Positions 33,215 through 41,790 of a stretch of DNA of 59,354 nucleotides are shown here, piece by piece. A model generated the notes under the pieces. The model ran no database searches. It worked only from the letters and a program-made list of their open reading frames with translations, and was not told the origin of the DNA. Every line of letters starts with the position of its first letter. Positions within the stretch are counted from its first letter, which is position 1. The stretch comes from an uncultured Christensenella sp. (GTDB taxonomy: Bacteria > Bacillota > Clostridia > Christensenellales > UBA3700): the NCBI GenBank assembly GCA_910577795.1, contig CAJTNW010000006.1, positions 1-59,354 of the forward strand, in the 5' to 3' direction. The translations under genes and the position numbers were made by a program.

Positions 33215-33824
33215 TAATCACCTTGGAAATCTGTTCAAAAACTTCATTCAATGGTTTGCCACCATCCACATCAACTACTAAGCCTTTTGCTGTATAGTAA
33301 TCAATAAGTGGTGCAGTTTGATTTTCGTATACTTGCATACGTTCTTTAACTGTTTCTTCCTTATCATCATCACGTTGATAAAGTTTACTACCGCATTTTG
33401 GGCAAGTATCACCAATTCCCATACTAATATGATAACTCTCACCACAAGCACACATTCTTCTTCCTGTAATACGATTTACTATTAATGCGGGGTCAACTGC
33501 AATGTTAATAACTGCATCAATTTTAGTTACTTTATCCAAAGCCTCTGCTTGAGGGCAAGTTCTTGGGAAACCATCTAAAATAAAACCATTTTTACAGTCT
33601 GCTTGTTGTAATCTGTCTTTTACAATATTAATTACTACTTCGTCCGGAACTAACTTGCCAGCATCAATATAAGATTTAGCCTCTATGCCAAGTTTTGTAC
33701 CTTCTTTGATATTTTTTCTTAAAATATCACCTGTTGAAATATGTGGCAAATTGTATTTATCACTTATTCTTGTTGCTTGTGTACCTTTGCCTGCACCAGG
33801 AGCACCAAGTAAAATTAATTTCAT
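33195..33824 (-). CDS. adk: Adenylate kinase
   Basis: A 209-residue NMP kinase converting AMP and ATP to two ADP. P-loop GAPGAGKGTQA is at 7-17. AMP site: STGDILRKN and LDGFPRTCPQA. The LID has a four-cysteine zinc site, CACGESYH and CPKCGSKLYQRDD (a short LID compared with many Gram-positive enzymes). AAGAGG precedes the ATG. Follows secY after a 131-nt gap. Confidence 0.97.
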   Translation of the reverse strand: MKLILLGAPGAGKGTQATRISDKYNLPHISTGDILRKNIKEGTKLGIEAKSYIDAGKLVPDEVVINIVKDRLQQADCKNGFILDGFPRTCPQAEALDKVTKIDAVINIAVDPALIVNRITGRRMCACGESYHISMGIGDTCPKCGSKLYQRDDDKEETVKERMQVYENQTAPLIDYYTAKGLVVDVDGGKPLNEVFEQISKVINDYNKK

Positions 33825-33909
33825 ATTTACCTCTTAAATTACAAATAAATTTTAAATAAATAAAATATTTATCAATATATACAAAAATTCTCTAATACAA
33901 TAAATTCGC

Positions 33910-33942
33910 AGTTGCTGAAAATATATTCAATTTACAGCAACT
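33910..33942 (-). other. Hairpin between secY and adk
   Basis: AGTTGCTG and CAGCAACT form a perfect 8-bp stem with an AT-rich 17-nt loop, 14 nt after the secY stop. No T-run follows, so an mRNA-stability or attenuating stem is more likely than a terminator. Confidence 0.45.
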
Positions 33943-33955
33943 TTGAAAATACAAT

Positions 33956-35272
33956 TTATTTCAAGAAACCTTTGTAAGTTTTCATCATTATCTGAGATTC
34001 TAATTGTTTATTAGTCTCAAGTGCTACACTTACTACGATTAATAATCCTGTTGCACTAAAAGCATTTGTCAAACCTAATTCTGTAGGGATAACTGCTACC
34101 AAAACTGATGGTATCAATGCAATAATTGCAAGGAATATTGCACCAAACAATGTTATTCTGTTATTAATTTTAGCAAGATAATCACTTGTTGGCTTACCTG
34201 GTCTTATACCAGGAATAAATCCACCATATTGTTGTATATTTTTTGACACTTCAATTGGATTAAATTGAATTTGTGCATAGAAATATGAGAAGAACAATAT
34301 TAGTAATGTAATTACAATTATATAAGCCCAACTTCCTACACCAAGATATTTACTATACCAACCATAAAAATCACTATCTGGCCAGAAACTAGCAATCATT
34401 TGTGGGAACATTAAGAAAGATGATGCAAAAATGATAGGCATAACACCTGATGCATTAACTTTCATAGGAATGTTAGAAGTTTGTCCACCATACATTTTGT
34501 TGCCTTTAACTTGTTTAGCATAACGAACTGGAATTCTTCTTTCAGCCATATCAACATAAACAATAAACAAGAACAACAATACTACAAATACCATAAAACC
34601 AATAAAGTACCAAATACTACCCATTAATGCAGATGTATCGCCACTTTGGCTAGCCATAGTTTTGATGGCTGAAATAATTGAATTACCAATACCTGATAAA
34701 ATACCAATGAAAATTATCAAAGATGTACCATTACCAATACCATATTCAGTAATTCTTTCGCCTAACCACATAACAAATGTAGAGCCCGCTGTCAAAATAA
34801 TAACGGTCATTATTCTTGTAAGCCATTTATTTGCAACACCATTGCCAAATAAACCAACAAAATTATCACCCCAACTCATTACAAAGCCAAATGCTTGAAT
34901 AACTGCCAAACCTATAGCGACGTAACGTGTAATTTGAGTTATTTTCTTTCGTCCTTCCTCGCCCTCTTTACTCATTCTTTCTAACTTAGGAATGATTATA
35001 GTAATCAATTGCATAATGATAAATGAGTTAATAAAAGGCATGATACCCAAAGAAAAGATTGTTCCTTGACTACCAAATGTACCATTAATAGTTGCAATTA
35101 TACCAAAGAAACTGCCAGCATCTAAACTAGAATTGCTATTAATAGCATTTACGTCCAAACCCGGAATGGGAATAAACGCACCTAGTCTGAATATAGCAAG
35201 CATCAATAGTGTAAGAAGAATTCTTTTACGAATTTCTTTATCTCTAAAAGCATTTGCTATGGTTTTAAACAT
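33956..35272 (-). CDS. secY: Protein translocase subunit SecY
   Basis: A 438-residue channel protein of the Sec translocon with ten transmembrane helices. It begins with the cytoplasmic FRDKEIRKRILLTLLMLAIFRLGAFIPIPG. Typical segments are LGIMPFINSFIIMQL, the basic ARRIPVRYAKQVKGNKMYGG-like loop (here ERRIPVRYAKQVKG) and KVNASGVMPIIFASS. The ATG overlaps the rplO stop (TAATG). Confidence 0.98.
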   Translation of the reverse strand: MFKTIANAFRDKEIRKRILLTLLMLAIFRLGAFIPIPGLDVNAINSNSSLDAGSFFGIIATINGTFGSQGTIFSLGIMPFINSFIIMQLITIIIPKLERMSKEGEEGRKKITQITRYVAIGLAVIQAFGFVMSWGDNFVGLFGNGVANKWLTRIMTVIILTAGSTFVMWLGERITEYGIGNGTSLIIFIGILSGIGNSIISAIKTMASQSGDTSALMGSIWYFIGFMVFVVLLFLFIVYVDMAERRIPVRYAKQVKGNKMYGGQTSNIPMKVNASGVMPIIFASSFLMFPQMIASFWPDSDFYGWYSKYLGVGSWAYIIVITLLILFFSYFYAQIQFNPIEVSKNIQQYGGFIPGIRPGKPTSDYLAKINNRITLFGAIFLAIIALIPSVLVAVIPTELGLTNAFSATGLLIVVSVALETNKQLESQIMMKTYKGFLK

Positions 35273-35715
35273 TATAGCACCTCTGCTTTGCCACCTGCTT
35301 TTTCAATTATTTCTGCAGCTGACTTAGTGAATTTTTTTGCTTGAACTGTTAATTTTTTAGTCAAAGTTCCGTCACCCAAAACTTTAAGACCATAATTTTC
35401 TACTTTGCTTAAAACACCTACTTCTAAAAGAAGTTCAGCATTTACAACAGTACCGTCTTCAAATCTCTCTAAGTCCTTAACATTTACAATAGAATACTCT
35501 TTTGCAAAAATGTTAGTGAATCCTCTTTTAGGAATACGGCGAATTAAAGGCATTTGTCCGCCTTCAAAGCCAGGGCGAACACCGCCGCCGCTTCTAGCCC
35601 ATTGACCTTTATGACCTTTACCAGAAGTCTTACCTTTACCAGAACCAATACCTCTGCCTAGTCTTTTGCTCTCGGTTTTTGCCCCTGGAGCAGGAGCCAA
35701 ATTTTGAATATTCAT
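35272..35715 (-). CDS. rplO: 50S ribosomal protein L15
   Basis: A 147-residue late-assembly protein with the glycine- and basic-rich N-terminus LGRGIGSGKGKTSGKGHKGQWARSGGGVRPGFEGGQMPL. Followed by TAATG overlap into secY. GGAGG six bases upstream of ATG. Confidence 0.98.
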   Translation of the reverse strand: MNIQNLAPAPGAKTESKRLGRGIGSGKGKTSGKGHKGQWARSGGGVRPGFEGGQMPLIRRIPKRGFTNIFAKEYSIVNVKDLERFEDGTVVNAELLLEVGVLSKVENYGLKVLGDGTLTKKLTVQAKKFTKSAAEIIEKAGGKAEVL

Positions 35716-35728
35716 TTAATACCTCCGC

Positions 35729-35971
35729 TTAGCCTTGTGCCTCAGCATCAGCCTTAGTTGCTTTTGCTTTTTTTGCACTCTTCTTTTCCTCAACTTCTTC
35801 AATAGAAATCAAATGTTTAACAACTTTGATTTGACCTTGAAGACAAGGATTATCGTTGTGAATTTTGCTAGAACCGATTTTTGATAGTCCTAATGCCTCA
35901 ATAGTTGCTTTTTGCTTTTTAAGGCTTCCGATAGTGCTTTTAATAAGCGTAATTTTTAATTGTTTAGCCAT
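35729..35971 (-). CDS. rpmD: 50S ribosomal protein L30 with C-terminal extension
   Basis: An 80-residue L30, about 20 residues longer than usual because of a tail EEVEEKKSAKKAKATKADAEAQG after the normal end. The core KITLIKSTIGSLKKQKATIEALGLSKIG is standard. An exact copy of the dispersed 13-mer falls in the codons for Leu-Ser-Lys-Ile-Gly. In its usual place between rpsE and rplO. Confidence 0.96.
   Translation of the reverse strand: MAKQLKITLIKSTIGSLKKQKATIEALGLSKIGSSKIHNDNPCLQGQIKVVKHLISIEEVEEKKSAKKAKATKADAEAQG
35875..35887 (+). repeat. Dispersed 13-mer CGATTTTTGATAG, copy 4
   Basis: Exact copy inside rpmD, preceded by C like the intergenic copies. Confidence 0.65.
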
Positions 35972-35985
35972 TATTTTGCCCTCCG

Positions 35986-36516
35986 TTAGCGTTTAATTTC
36001 TTCAACTGTCTTACCACGTAGACTAGCAATTTGTTCAGCAGTTCTAAGACTTTTTAGTCCTTCCATAACTGCTTTTACACAGTTGATAGGATTATTTGTA
36101 CCAATACTCTTAGTTCTGATATCTTTAACACCAACAACCTCTAGTATAGAACGAACTGGACCACCAGCGATAACACCAGTACCTTCTTCTGCTGGCATCA
36201 TTACAACTTTACCACTACCATATTCACCAACAACTTCGTGAGGGATAGTAGTTCCAACAAGTTTTACGTTAATCATATTACGTTTAGCATCAGCAGTAGC
36301 CTTTTTAATTGCCTCTGGCACTTCTGCAGCCTTACCCATACCAATACCAACGTTACCATTACCGTCACCAACTGCAACTAATGCAGAAAGACGCATTGTT
36401 CTACCACCTTTAACAACTTTAGTAACTCTGTTAACAGCGATAAGTTTATTTAACATTCCATCGTCTTCTCTTTGGAATTTACTTCTCTTTTCTGACTTTT
36501 CATTTCTTTCAGCCAT
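35986..36516 (-). CDS. rpsE: 30S ribosomal protein S5
   Basis: A 176-residue protein of the decoding region, important for accuracy. LIAVNRVTKVVKGGRTMRLSALVAVGDGNGNVGIGMGKAAEVPEAIKKA and GPVRSILEVVGVKDIRTKSIGTNNPIN are diagnostic. GGAGGA precedes the ATG. Confidence 0.98.
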   Translation of the reverse strand: MAERNEKSEKRSKFQREDDGMLNKLIAVNRVTKVVKGGRTMRLSALVAVGDGNGNVGIGMGKAAEVPEAIKKATADAKRNMINVKLVGTTIPHEVVGEYGSGKVVMMPAEEGTGVIAGGPVRSILEVVGVKDIRTKSIGTNNPINCVKAVMEGLKSLRTAEQIASLRGKTVEEIKR

Positions 36517-36532
36517 TATCGTCTTCCTCCTC

Positions 36533-36901
36533 TTATAGTTTTAAGCCGGCACTTCTTGCACCGTCAGCAACACTTTGCACACGACCAGTATACAAATATC
36601 CACCTCTGTCAAATACAACTTCAGTGATACCTTTGTCCAATGCCTTTTTAGCAACAGTTTCGCCTATAAATTTAGCAGCCTCAACCTTAGTCATATCTTT
36701 AACTTTGCTTGCAACATCTTTATCCAAAGTAGAACAAGCAACTAAAGTATTACCAGCAACATCATCAATAAGTTGAACATAGATGTTATTTGTACTTCTG
36801 TATACATTAAAGCGAGGGCGCTCAGCAGTTCCTGAAACTTTGCCTCTTACTCTAATATGTCTTTTTTGTCTGATAGAGTTTTTATCAATTTTCTTAATCA
36901 T
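36533..36901 (-). CDS. rplR: 50S ribosomal protein L18
   Basis: A 122-residue 5S rRNA-binding protein. RQKRHIRVRGKVSGTAERPRFNVYRSTNNIYVQLIDD at the start and FDRGGYLYTGRVQSVADGARSAGLKL at the end are characteristic. Between rplF and rpsE. Confidence 0.98.
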   Translation of the reverse strand: MIKKIDKNSIRQKRHIRVRGKVSGTAERPRFNVYRSTNNIYVQLIDDVAGNTLVACSTLDKDVASKVKDMTKVEAAKFIGETVAKKALDKGITEVVFDRGGYLYTGRVQSVADGARSAGLKL

Positions 36902-36913
36902 CTTCTACTCTCC

Positions 36914-37456
36914 TTATTTAGTGCTCTTCTTTGCTTCTTTTCTTGCAATAGTCTCGTCCTTATAACGAATACCATATACATGATAAGGGTCTGGCACTTT
37001 AATAACCTTGATATTAGCAGCAACTTGACCAACTTTTTCACGGCTGATGCCTTTTACTACGATTTCATTAGCATTTGGCACTTCAAAAGTAATTCCATCA
37101 CTCTCAACAACTTCAACTGGATGAGAATAACCGCAGTTGATAACGATTTTGTTACCTTGTTTTACAACTTTGTAACCTACACCATTAACAATAAGTGCTT
37201 TTTGGAAGCCTTTAGTTACACCTTCAACCATATTAGCAATAAGTTTACGATATAAACCATGCATTGCCTTATGCTCTTTTTGCTCATCATGTCTAGTTAC
37301 GTGCACCTCAGCACCATTAACTTCAACACTAATATTTTTATCAACCTTTTGGCTTAATTCGCCTAGAGGTCCTTTTACTATAACTACATTTTCTGCAGTA
37401 ACATTTACTGTAACTCCAGCAGGAATTACAACAGGAAGTCTACCAATTCTTGACAT
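36914..37456 (-). CDS. rplF: 50S ribosomal protein L6
   Basis: A 180-residue two-domain protein near the factor-binding site. MSRIGRLPVVIPAGVTV begins it, and PDPYHVYGIRYKDETIARKEAKKSTK ends it in the usual L6 manner (normal length about 178). Confidence 0.98.
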   Translation of the reverse strand: MSRIGRLPVVIPAGVTVNVTAENVVIVKGPLGELSQKVDKNISVEVNGAEVHVTRHDEQKEHKAMHGLYRKLIANMVEGVTKGFQKALIVNGVGYKVVKQGNKIVINCGYSHPVEVVESDGITFEVPNANEIVVKGISREKVGQVAANIKVIKVPDPYHVYGIRYKDETIARKEAKKSTK

Positions 37457-37471
37457 TATATCGCCCTCCTA

Positions 37472-37870
37472 TTACCAAATGTATGCTAGTACTTCGCCAC
37501 CAATGTGCTTTTCTCTAGCCTCTTTACAAGTCATAACACCTTGAGATGTAGAAATTATAGCAATTCCTAAACCACCCAAAACTTTAGGTAACTTGTCTGC
37601 TTCGCAGTAAACTCTAAGACCTGGTTTACTAATTCTTTTGATATTAGTAATAACCTTTTCACCTCTAGGGCCATACTTAAGAGTTACTTTTATATCCTTT
37701 TGTACTCCATCTTCAACTAATTCATAACCTTTAATATAACCCTCATCCAAAAGAATTTGAGCGATACTAGTTTTAATTTTTGAAGCAGGTACTTTTACTT
37801 CATCTTTTTTCGCAATCAACCCGTTACGTATACGAGTTAGCATATCAGCGATTGGGTCTGTTATATTCAT
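37472..37870 (-). CDS. rpsH: 30S ribosomal protein S8
   Basis: A 132-residue 16S rRNA-binding protein, in many bacteria the repressor of the spc genes. ITDPIADMLTRIRNGLIAKKDEVKVPASK, KRISKPGLRVYC and GIAIISTSQGVMTCKEAREKHIGGEVLAYIW are conserved. Confidence 0.98.
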   Translation of the reverse strand: MNITDPIADMLTRIRNGLIAKKDEVKVPASKIKTSIAQILLDEGYIKGYELVEDGVQKDIKVTLKYGPRGEKVITNIKRISKPGLRVYCEADKLPKVLGGLGIAIISTSQGVMTCKEAREKHIGGEVLAYIW

Positions 37871-37886
37871 ATCCTATCTCCTCCTA

Positions 37887-38072
37887 TTACCAACTTGCTT
37901 TCTTTACGCCAGGTATTTCGCCCTTGTAAGCAAGTTCTCTGAAGCAAATTCTACAAATGCCGTATTTTCTCAAAACTGCGTGTGGTCTTCCACAAATCTT
38001 ACAACGAGTGTATGCTCTTGTAGAATACTTAGGTGTACGCTGTTGCTTATTTATCATAGCCTTTTTTGCCAT
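37887..38072 (-). CDS. rpsN: 30S ribosomal protein S14, zinc type
   Basis: A 61-residue short S14 with the zinc site CKICGRPH and CRICFRE, the Gram-positive type. Between rplE and rpsH. Confidence 0.98.
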   Translation of the reverse strand: MAKKAMINKQQRTPKYSTRAYTRCKICGRPHAVLRKYGICRICFRELAYKGEIPGVKKASW

Positions 38073-38085
38073 TTGTCAATCCTCC

Positions 38086-38640
38086 TTACTTAGCAAAAGG
38101 CAAACCCATTAGAGTTAATAACTCTTTTGCCTCTGCATCTGTTTGTGCTGTTGTTACAAAACAAACATCAAAACCTCTAATCTTCTCAATTTTATCATAA
38201 CTGATTTCTGGGAAGATAAGTTGCTCTTTAACACCCATATTGTAGTTACCTCTACCATCAAAAGAGTTTGCAGGAATACCTTTAAAGTCTCTTACTCTTG
38301 GTAGTGCAACAGATACGAATTTATCAAAGAACTCATACATTCTAGTTGCTCTAAGTGTAACTTTAGCACCAATTGTCATACCTTCACGAACTTTAAAGTT
38401 AGCAACACTCTTTTTTGCTTTAGTTACCATAGGGGCTTGACCTGTGATTTGCTTTAATTCTTCAAGTGCAATTTGCACACTTTTTGCATTATCTTTAATG
38501 TCACCAAAACCAGCATTTAAAACGATTTTTTCTAACTTTGGTACTTGGTTAACATTTTTGTAGCCGAACTTTTTGATTAAAGCAGGAACTACAACTTCTT
38601 CATAATTAACTCTAACTCTGTTTTTTACTTGATTAGCCAC
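38086..38640 (-). CDS. rplE: 50S ribosomal protein L5
   Basis: A 184-residue 5S rRNA-binding protein contacting the P-site tRNA. KLEKIVLNAGFGD, ITGQAPMVTKAKKSVANFKVREGMTIGAKVTLR and FPEISYDKIEKIRGFDVCFVTTA are standard. Confidence 0.98.
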   Translation of the reverse strand: MANQVKNRVRVNYEEVVVPALIKKFGYKNVNQVPKLEKIVLNAGFGDIKDNAKSVQIALEELKQITGQAPMVTKAKKSVANFKVREGMTIGAKVTLRATRMYEFFDKFVSVALPRVRDFKGIPANSFDGRGNYNMGVKEQLIFPEISYDKIEKIRGFDVCFVTTAQTDAEAKELLTLMGLPFAK

Positions 38641-38654
38641 TGTTTAATCCTCCA

Positions 38655-39086
38655 TTATTCAGCCTTATCAGCAGTTGCTGTGTCAGCCGCTTTTTTAGTT
38701 GCCTTTTTAGCAGTTGTAGACTTCTTAGTTGCTTTTTTAACAGCCTTAGTAGCCTTTTGCTCTAAAGAAGCATTACATTTTTTGCAAAAACGGATTTTAA
38801 CATCTTTTCCGTCAATATTTTCTACTCTATGACCTGCTTTAGTTGCCATACCGCACTCTGGACAAATAATCATAACATTACTTGCATCAATAAAAGCCTC
38901 TTTTTTAACAATACCGCCTTTTTCTTGTGCGTTACGAGGTTTTACATAGTTTGTAGCAATGTTTAAACCTTCTACCATTACTCTTGCATTATCAACGTCA
39001 ACTTTAGTAATAGAGCCTGATTTACCTTTATCTTTACCAGCAATAACTTTAACGATATCACCTTTTTTAACATGTAAATTATTCAT
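38655..39086 (-). CDS. rplX: 50S ribosomal protein L24 with zinc site and basic tail
   Basis: A 143-residue L24, longer than the usual 100-105. The KOW domain VKKGDIVKVIAGKDKGKSG opens it. CPECGMATK and CKKCN form a four-cysteine zinc site. The extra C-terminal 35 residues are Lys-, Ala- and Thr-rich (VKKATKKSTTAKKATKK) and resemble the L30 tail in composition, so low-complexity basic tails seem a habit of this genome. Confidence 0.97.
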   Translation of the reverse strand: MNNLHVKKGDIVKVIAGKDKGKSGSITKVDVDNARVMVEGLNIATNYVKPRNAQEKGGIVKKEAFIDASNVMIICPECGMATKAGHRVENIDGKDVKIRFCKKCNASLEQKATKAVKKATKKSTTAKKATKKAADTATADKAE

Positions 39087-39100
39087 TATATTCCCTCCAA

Positions 39101-39469
39101 TTAAAGCACTTCTGGTGCAAGAGAAATAATTCTCATATAGTCTTTATCACGAAGTTCACGAGCAATAGGTCCAAAAATACGAGAACCTTTTGGTTGCTTT
39201 TGGTTATCAATGATAACTGCTGCGTTGTCGTCAAATCTAATGTGAGTACCATCACTTCTTCTGATACCTTTAGTAGTTCTAACGATTACTGCTTTAACAA
39301 CATCGCCTTTCTTTACTACACCACCTGGAGCGGCAGTTTGTACACTTGCAACAATAACATCACCAATATTGCCATATCTACGGAATGAACCGCCAAGTAC
39401 TCTGATACATTTAATTTCTTTTGCGCCTGTATTATCAGCGACATTCAATTTACTCTCTGGAATTATCAT
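39101..39469 (-). CDS. rplN: 50S ribosomal protein L14
   Basis: A 122-residue protein at the intersubunit face. MIIPESKLNVADNTGAKEIKCIRVLGG and RGIRRSDGTHIRFDDNAAVIID are near-invariant L14 segments. Confidence 0.99.
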   Translation of the reverse strand: MIIPESKLNVADNTGAKEIKCIRVLGGSFRRYGNIGDVIVASVQTAAPGGVVKKGDVVKAVIVRTTKGIRRSDGTHIRFDDNAAVIIDNQKQPKGSRIFGPIARELRDKDYMRIISLAPEVL

Positions 39470-39480
39470 ATAGTACCTCC

Positions 39481-39735
39481 TTACTTAGCCTTCTCAATGA
39501 TTTCAGCAAGTCTGAAATGCTTGTTTTTACTCATAGGGCGAGTTTCAACGATAAGAACTTTATCACCGATACCAGCCATATTATTCTCATCATGTGCCAT
39601 AAACTTTTTAGTTTTATTAACAGTTTTTCCATATAGAGGATGCTTAACTTTTTGCATAACTGCAACTGTAATGGTTTTATCCATTTTGTCGCTAACAACT
39701 AAGCCAACTCTACTCTTTCTAAGATTTCTTTCCAT
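39481..39735 (-). CDS. rpsQ: 30S ribosomal protein S17
   Basis: An 84-residue OB-fold protein binding 16S rRNA. RKSRVGLVVSDKMDKTITVAV and HDENNMAGIGDKVLIVETRPMSKNKHFRLAEI are characteristic. Confidence 0.98.
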   Translation of the reverse strand: MERNLRKSRVGLVVSDKMDKTITVAVMQKVKHPLYGKTVNKTKKFMAHDENNMAGIGDKVLIVETRPMSKNKHFRLAEIIEKAK

Positions 39736-39750
39736 TTACTTATCCTCCAA

Positions 39751-39984
39751 TTACTTAGCCTTTTTAGCAGATTTGCTCTTAGGCTCTGTTGAGATATTCA
39801 ATTCTCTCTGGCGAAGAACAGTCTTTACTCTTGCGATATCTTTCTTAATAACATTAAGTTGATTAGCGTTTTCAAGTTGACCGGTAGCATGCTTAAAACG
39901 AAGGTTAAACAACTCTTGTTTTAAAGAATCCAATTTTACTTCTAATTCTTTGTTTGTCATATCAAATAACTCTTTAGCCTTCAT
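39751..39984 (-). CDS. rpmC: 50S ribosomal protein L29
   Basis: A 77-residue helical protein near the tunnel exit. KAKELFDMTNKELEVKLDSLKQELFNLRFKHATGQLEN is standard, and a short basic tail follows. I place the start at 39984, where ATG overlaps the rplP stop (TAATG); an in-frame GTG six bases upstream is possible. Confidence 0.96.
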   Translation of the reverse strand: MKAKELFDMTNKELEVKLDSLKQELFNLRFKHATGQLENANQLNVIKKDIARVKTVLRQRELNISTEPKSKSAKKAK

Positions 39985-40406
39985 TAACACTCACCGCCTT
40001 CTTCTTTTTTAACGAATTTGCACTTAACAGGCAATTTATGACTTGCAAGTCTAAATGCCTCTCTTGCTACTTCTTCAGGTACACCAGACATTTCAAACAT
40101 TACACGGCCTGGTTTAACAACTGCAACCCAATACTCTACAGAACCTTTGCCTGAACCCATACGAGTTTCAGCAGGTTTTTTAGTTATAGGTTTGTGAGGG
40201 AAGATATTAATCCATACCTTACCACCTCTTTTTACATAACGTGTCATAGCGATACGGGCAGCCTCTATTTGGTTAGAGGTAATCCAAGATGGCTCTAAAC
40301 TTACTAAGCCATACTCACCGTAAGCGACTTGATTGCCTTTGTTAGCAACACCTTTCATTCTACCACGGTGTACACGTCTTCTTTTAACTCTTTTAGGCAT
40401 TAACAT
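39984..40406 (-). CDS. rplP: 50S ribosomal protein L16
   Basis: A 140-residue protein near the peptidyl-transferase centre and A-site tRNA. MPKRVKRRRVHRGRMKG and GGKVWINIFPHKPITKKPAETRMGSGKGSVEYWVAVVKPGR are diagnostic. The first ATG (40406) overlaps the rpsC stop (TAATG); a second ATG six bases later is the alternative. Confidence 0.97.
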   Translation of the reverse strand: MLMPKRVKRRRVHRGRMKGVANKGNQVAYGEYGLVSLEPSWITSNQIEAARIAMTRYVKRGGKVWINIFPHKPITKKPAETRMGSGKGSVEYWVAVVKPGRVMFEMSGVPEEVAREAFRLASHKLPVKCKFVKKEEGGEC

Positions 40407-41080
40407 TACGCTTTACCTCCTTCCTTTTTGATACCGCGACCTAATACCTCGCCTTTATAAATCCATACTTTAACACCGATAATACCGAATGTAGTATGTG
40501 CTTCAGCAGTAGCATAGTCAATATCTGCTCTTAAAGTTTGTAGCGGAATACTTCCTTCATGATAACTTTCTGACCTTGCAATTTCTGCGCCGTCTAGACG
40601 TCCAGAACACATAGTTTTAATACCTTTAGCACCGCCTTTCATTGCTCTTGAAATTGCTTGTTTCATAGTACGACGGAAAGCCGCTCTTTTTTCAAGTTGT
40701 GCAGCAATGCTTTCAGCAACCAATTGTGCATCAACATCAGGACGATTAATTTCATAAATGTTGATATTAATTTGTTTACCTGGAGCGATTTTCTTAATTT
40801 GCTCTTTCATTAGGTTTACACCTTCGCCACCTTTACCGATAAGTACACCTGGCTTAGATGTATAAATATTTACCATAACGATATCTGCAGCACTAGAAAG
40901 TATTCTTTCAATAGTAATTTTGCTGATACCACTTGTAAAATATGTCTTTTTAATAAATTTTCTAATCTTTTGGTCCTCAATTAGATTTGCTGAAAAATTC
41001 TTTTTATCAGCATACCATTGAGCATCCCAACCTTTTATTACACCTACTCTAAGTCCGTGTGGATTAACTTTTTGTCCCAT
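40406..41080 (-). CDS. rpsC: 30S ribosomal protein S3
   Basis: A 224-residue protein at the mRNA entry site. MGQKVNPHGLRVGVIKGWDAQWY, the KH-domain PGVLIGKGGEGVNLMKEQI and MKGGAKGIKTMCSGRLDGAEIARSE mark it. Confidence 0.99.
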   Translation of the reverse strand: MGQKVNPHGLRVGVIKGWDAQWYADKKNFSANLIEDQKIRKFIKKTYFTSGISKITIERILSSAADIVMVNIYTSKPGVLIGKGGEGVNLMKEQIKKIAPGKQININIYEINRPDVDAQLVAESIAAQLEKRAAFRRTMKQAISRAMKGGAKGIKTMCSGRLDGAEIARSESYHEGSIPLQTLRADIDYATAEAHTTFGIIGVKVWIYKGEVLGRGIKKEGGKA

Positions 41081-41091
41081 GGAATACCTCC

Positions 41092-41481
41092 TTACTCAGT
41101 AACTGTATCTAGGATTACAGTAATGTGACTTGTGCGCTTGTTAATTCTGAATGCTCTACCTTGTGCACGAGGTTGAACTCTTTTAAGAATTGGACCACCG
41201 TTTGCAAAACATTCTGCAATATACAAGTCATTTTTATTCATATTCAAGTTATTCTCAGCATTTGCAGCAGCAGAATTTACCAATTTGATAAGTGGCTCAC
41301 ATGCTGCTTTTCTTGTGTTTTTAAGAATAGCAATAGCCTCTACATAACTTTTACCACGAATAATATCAAGTACGATTCTAACCTTATCAGGAGAAATTCT
41401 AACATACTTTGCAACTGCTCTTGGACGCTTATCAGCATTTAAAGCACGATTTTCAGATTTAGTTTTAACTCTAGTTGCCAT
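41092..41481 (-). CDS. rplV: 50S ribosomal protein L22
   Basis: A 129-residue protein lining the exit tunnel. AVAKYVRISPDKVRIVLDIIRGKSYVEA and the tunnel hairpin GGPILKRVQPRAQGRAFRINKRTSHITV are conserved. Confidence 0.98.
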   Translation of the reverse strand: MATRVKTKSENRALNADKRPRAVAKYVRISPDKVRIVLDIIRGKSYVEAIAILKNTRKAACEPLIKLVNSAAANAENNLNMNKNDLYIAECFANGGPILKRVQPRAQGRAFRINKRTSHITVILDTVTE

Positions 41482-41497
41482 TATAATTACCTCCTAA

Positions 41498-41776
41498 TTA
41501 TCTACCACCGGTAGTTTTTCCACCGGCATGACCTTTAAAGGTTCTAGTTGGAGCGAACTCGCCCAATTTGCAACCTACCATATCCTCAGTAATATATACA
41601 GGAACATGTTTTCTGCCATCATGAACAGCGATAGTGTGACCTACCATTTCAGGGAATATAGTTGATGACCTTGACCAAGTCTTAATAACAGACTTTTTAT
41701 TCTCATTGTTCATAGCAATTACTCTATTTATAAGCCTTTCCTCAACGAAAGGACCTTTTTTAACTGACCTACTCAT
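41498..41776 (-). CDS. rpsS: 30S ribosomal protein S19
   Basis: A 92-residue head protein. SRSVKKGPFVEERLINRV, KTWSRSSTIFPEMVGHTIAVHDGRKHVPVYI and KLGEFAPTRTFKGHAG are near-invariant. Confidence 0.99.
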   Translation of the reverse strand: MSRSVKKGPFVEERLINRVIAMNNENKKSVIKTWSRSSTIFPEMVGHTIAVHDGRKHVPVYITEDMVGCKLGEFAPTRTFKGHAGGKTTGGR

Positions 41777-41790
41777 TTCATATCCTCCAA

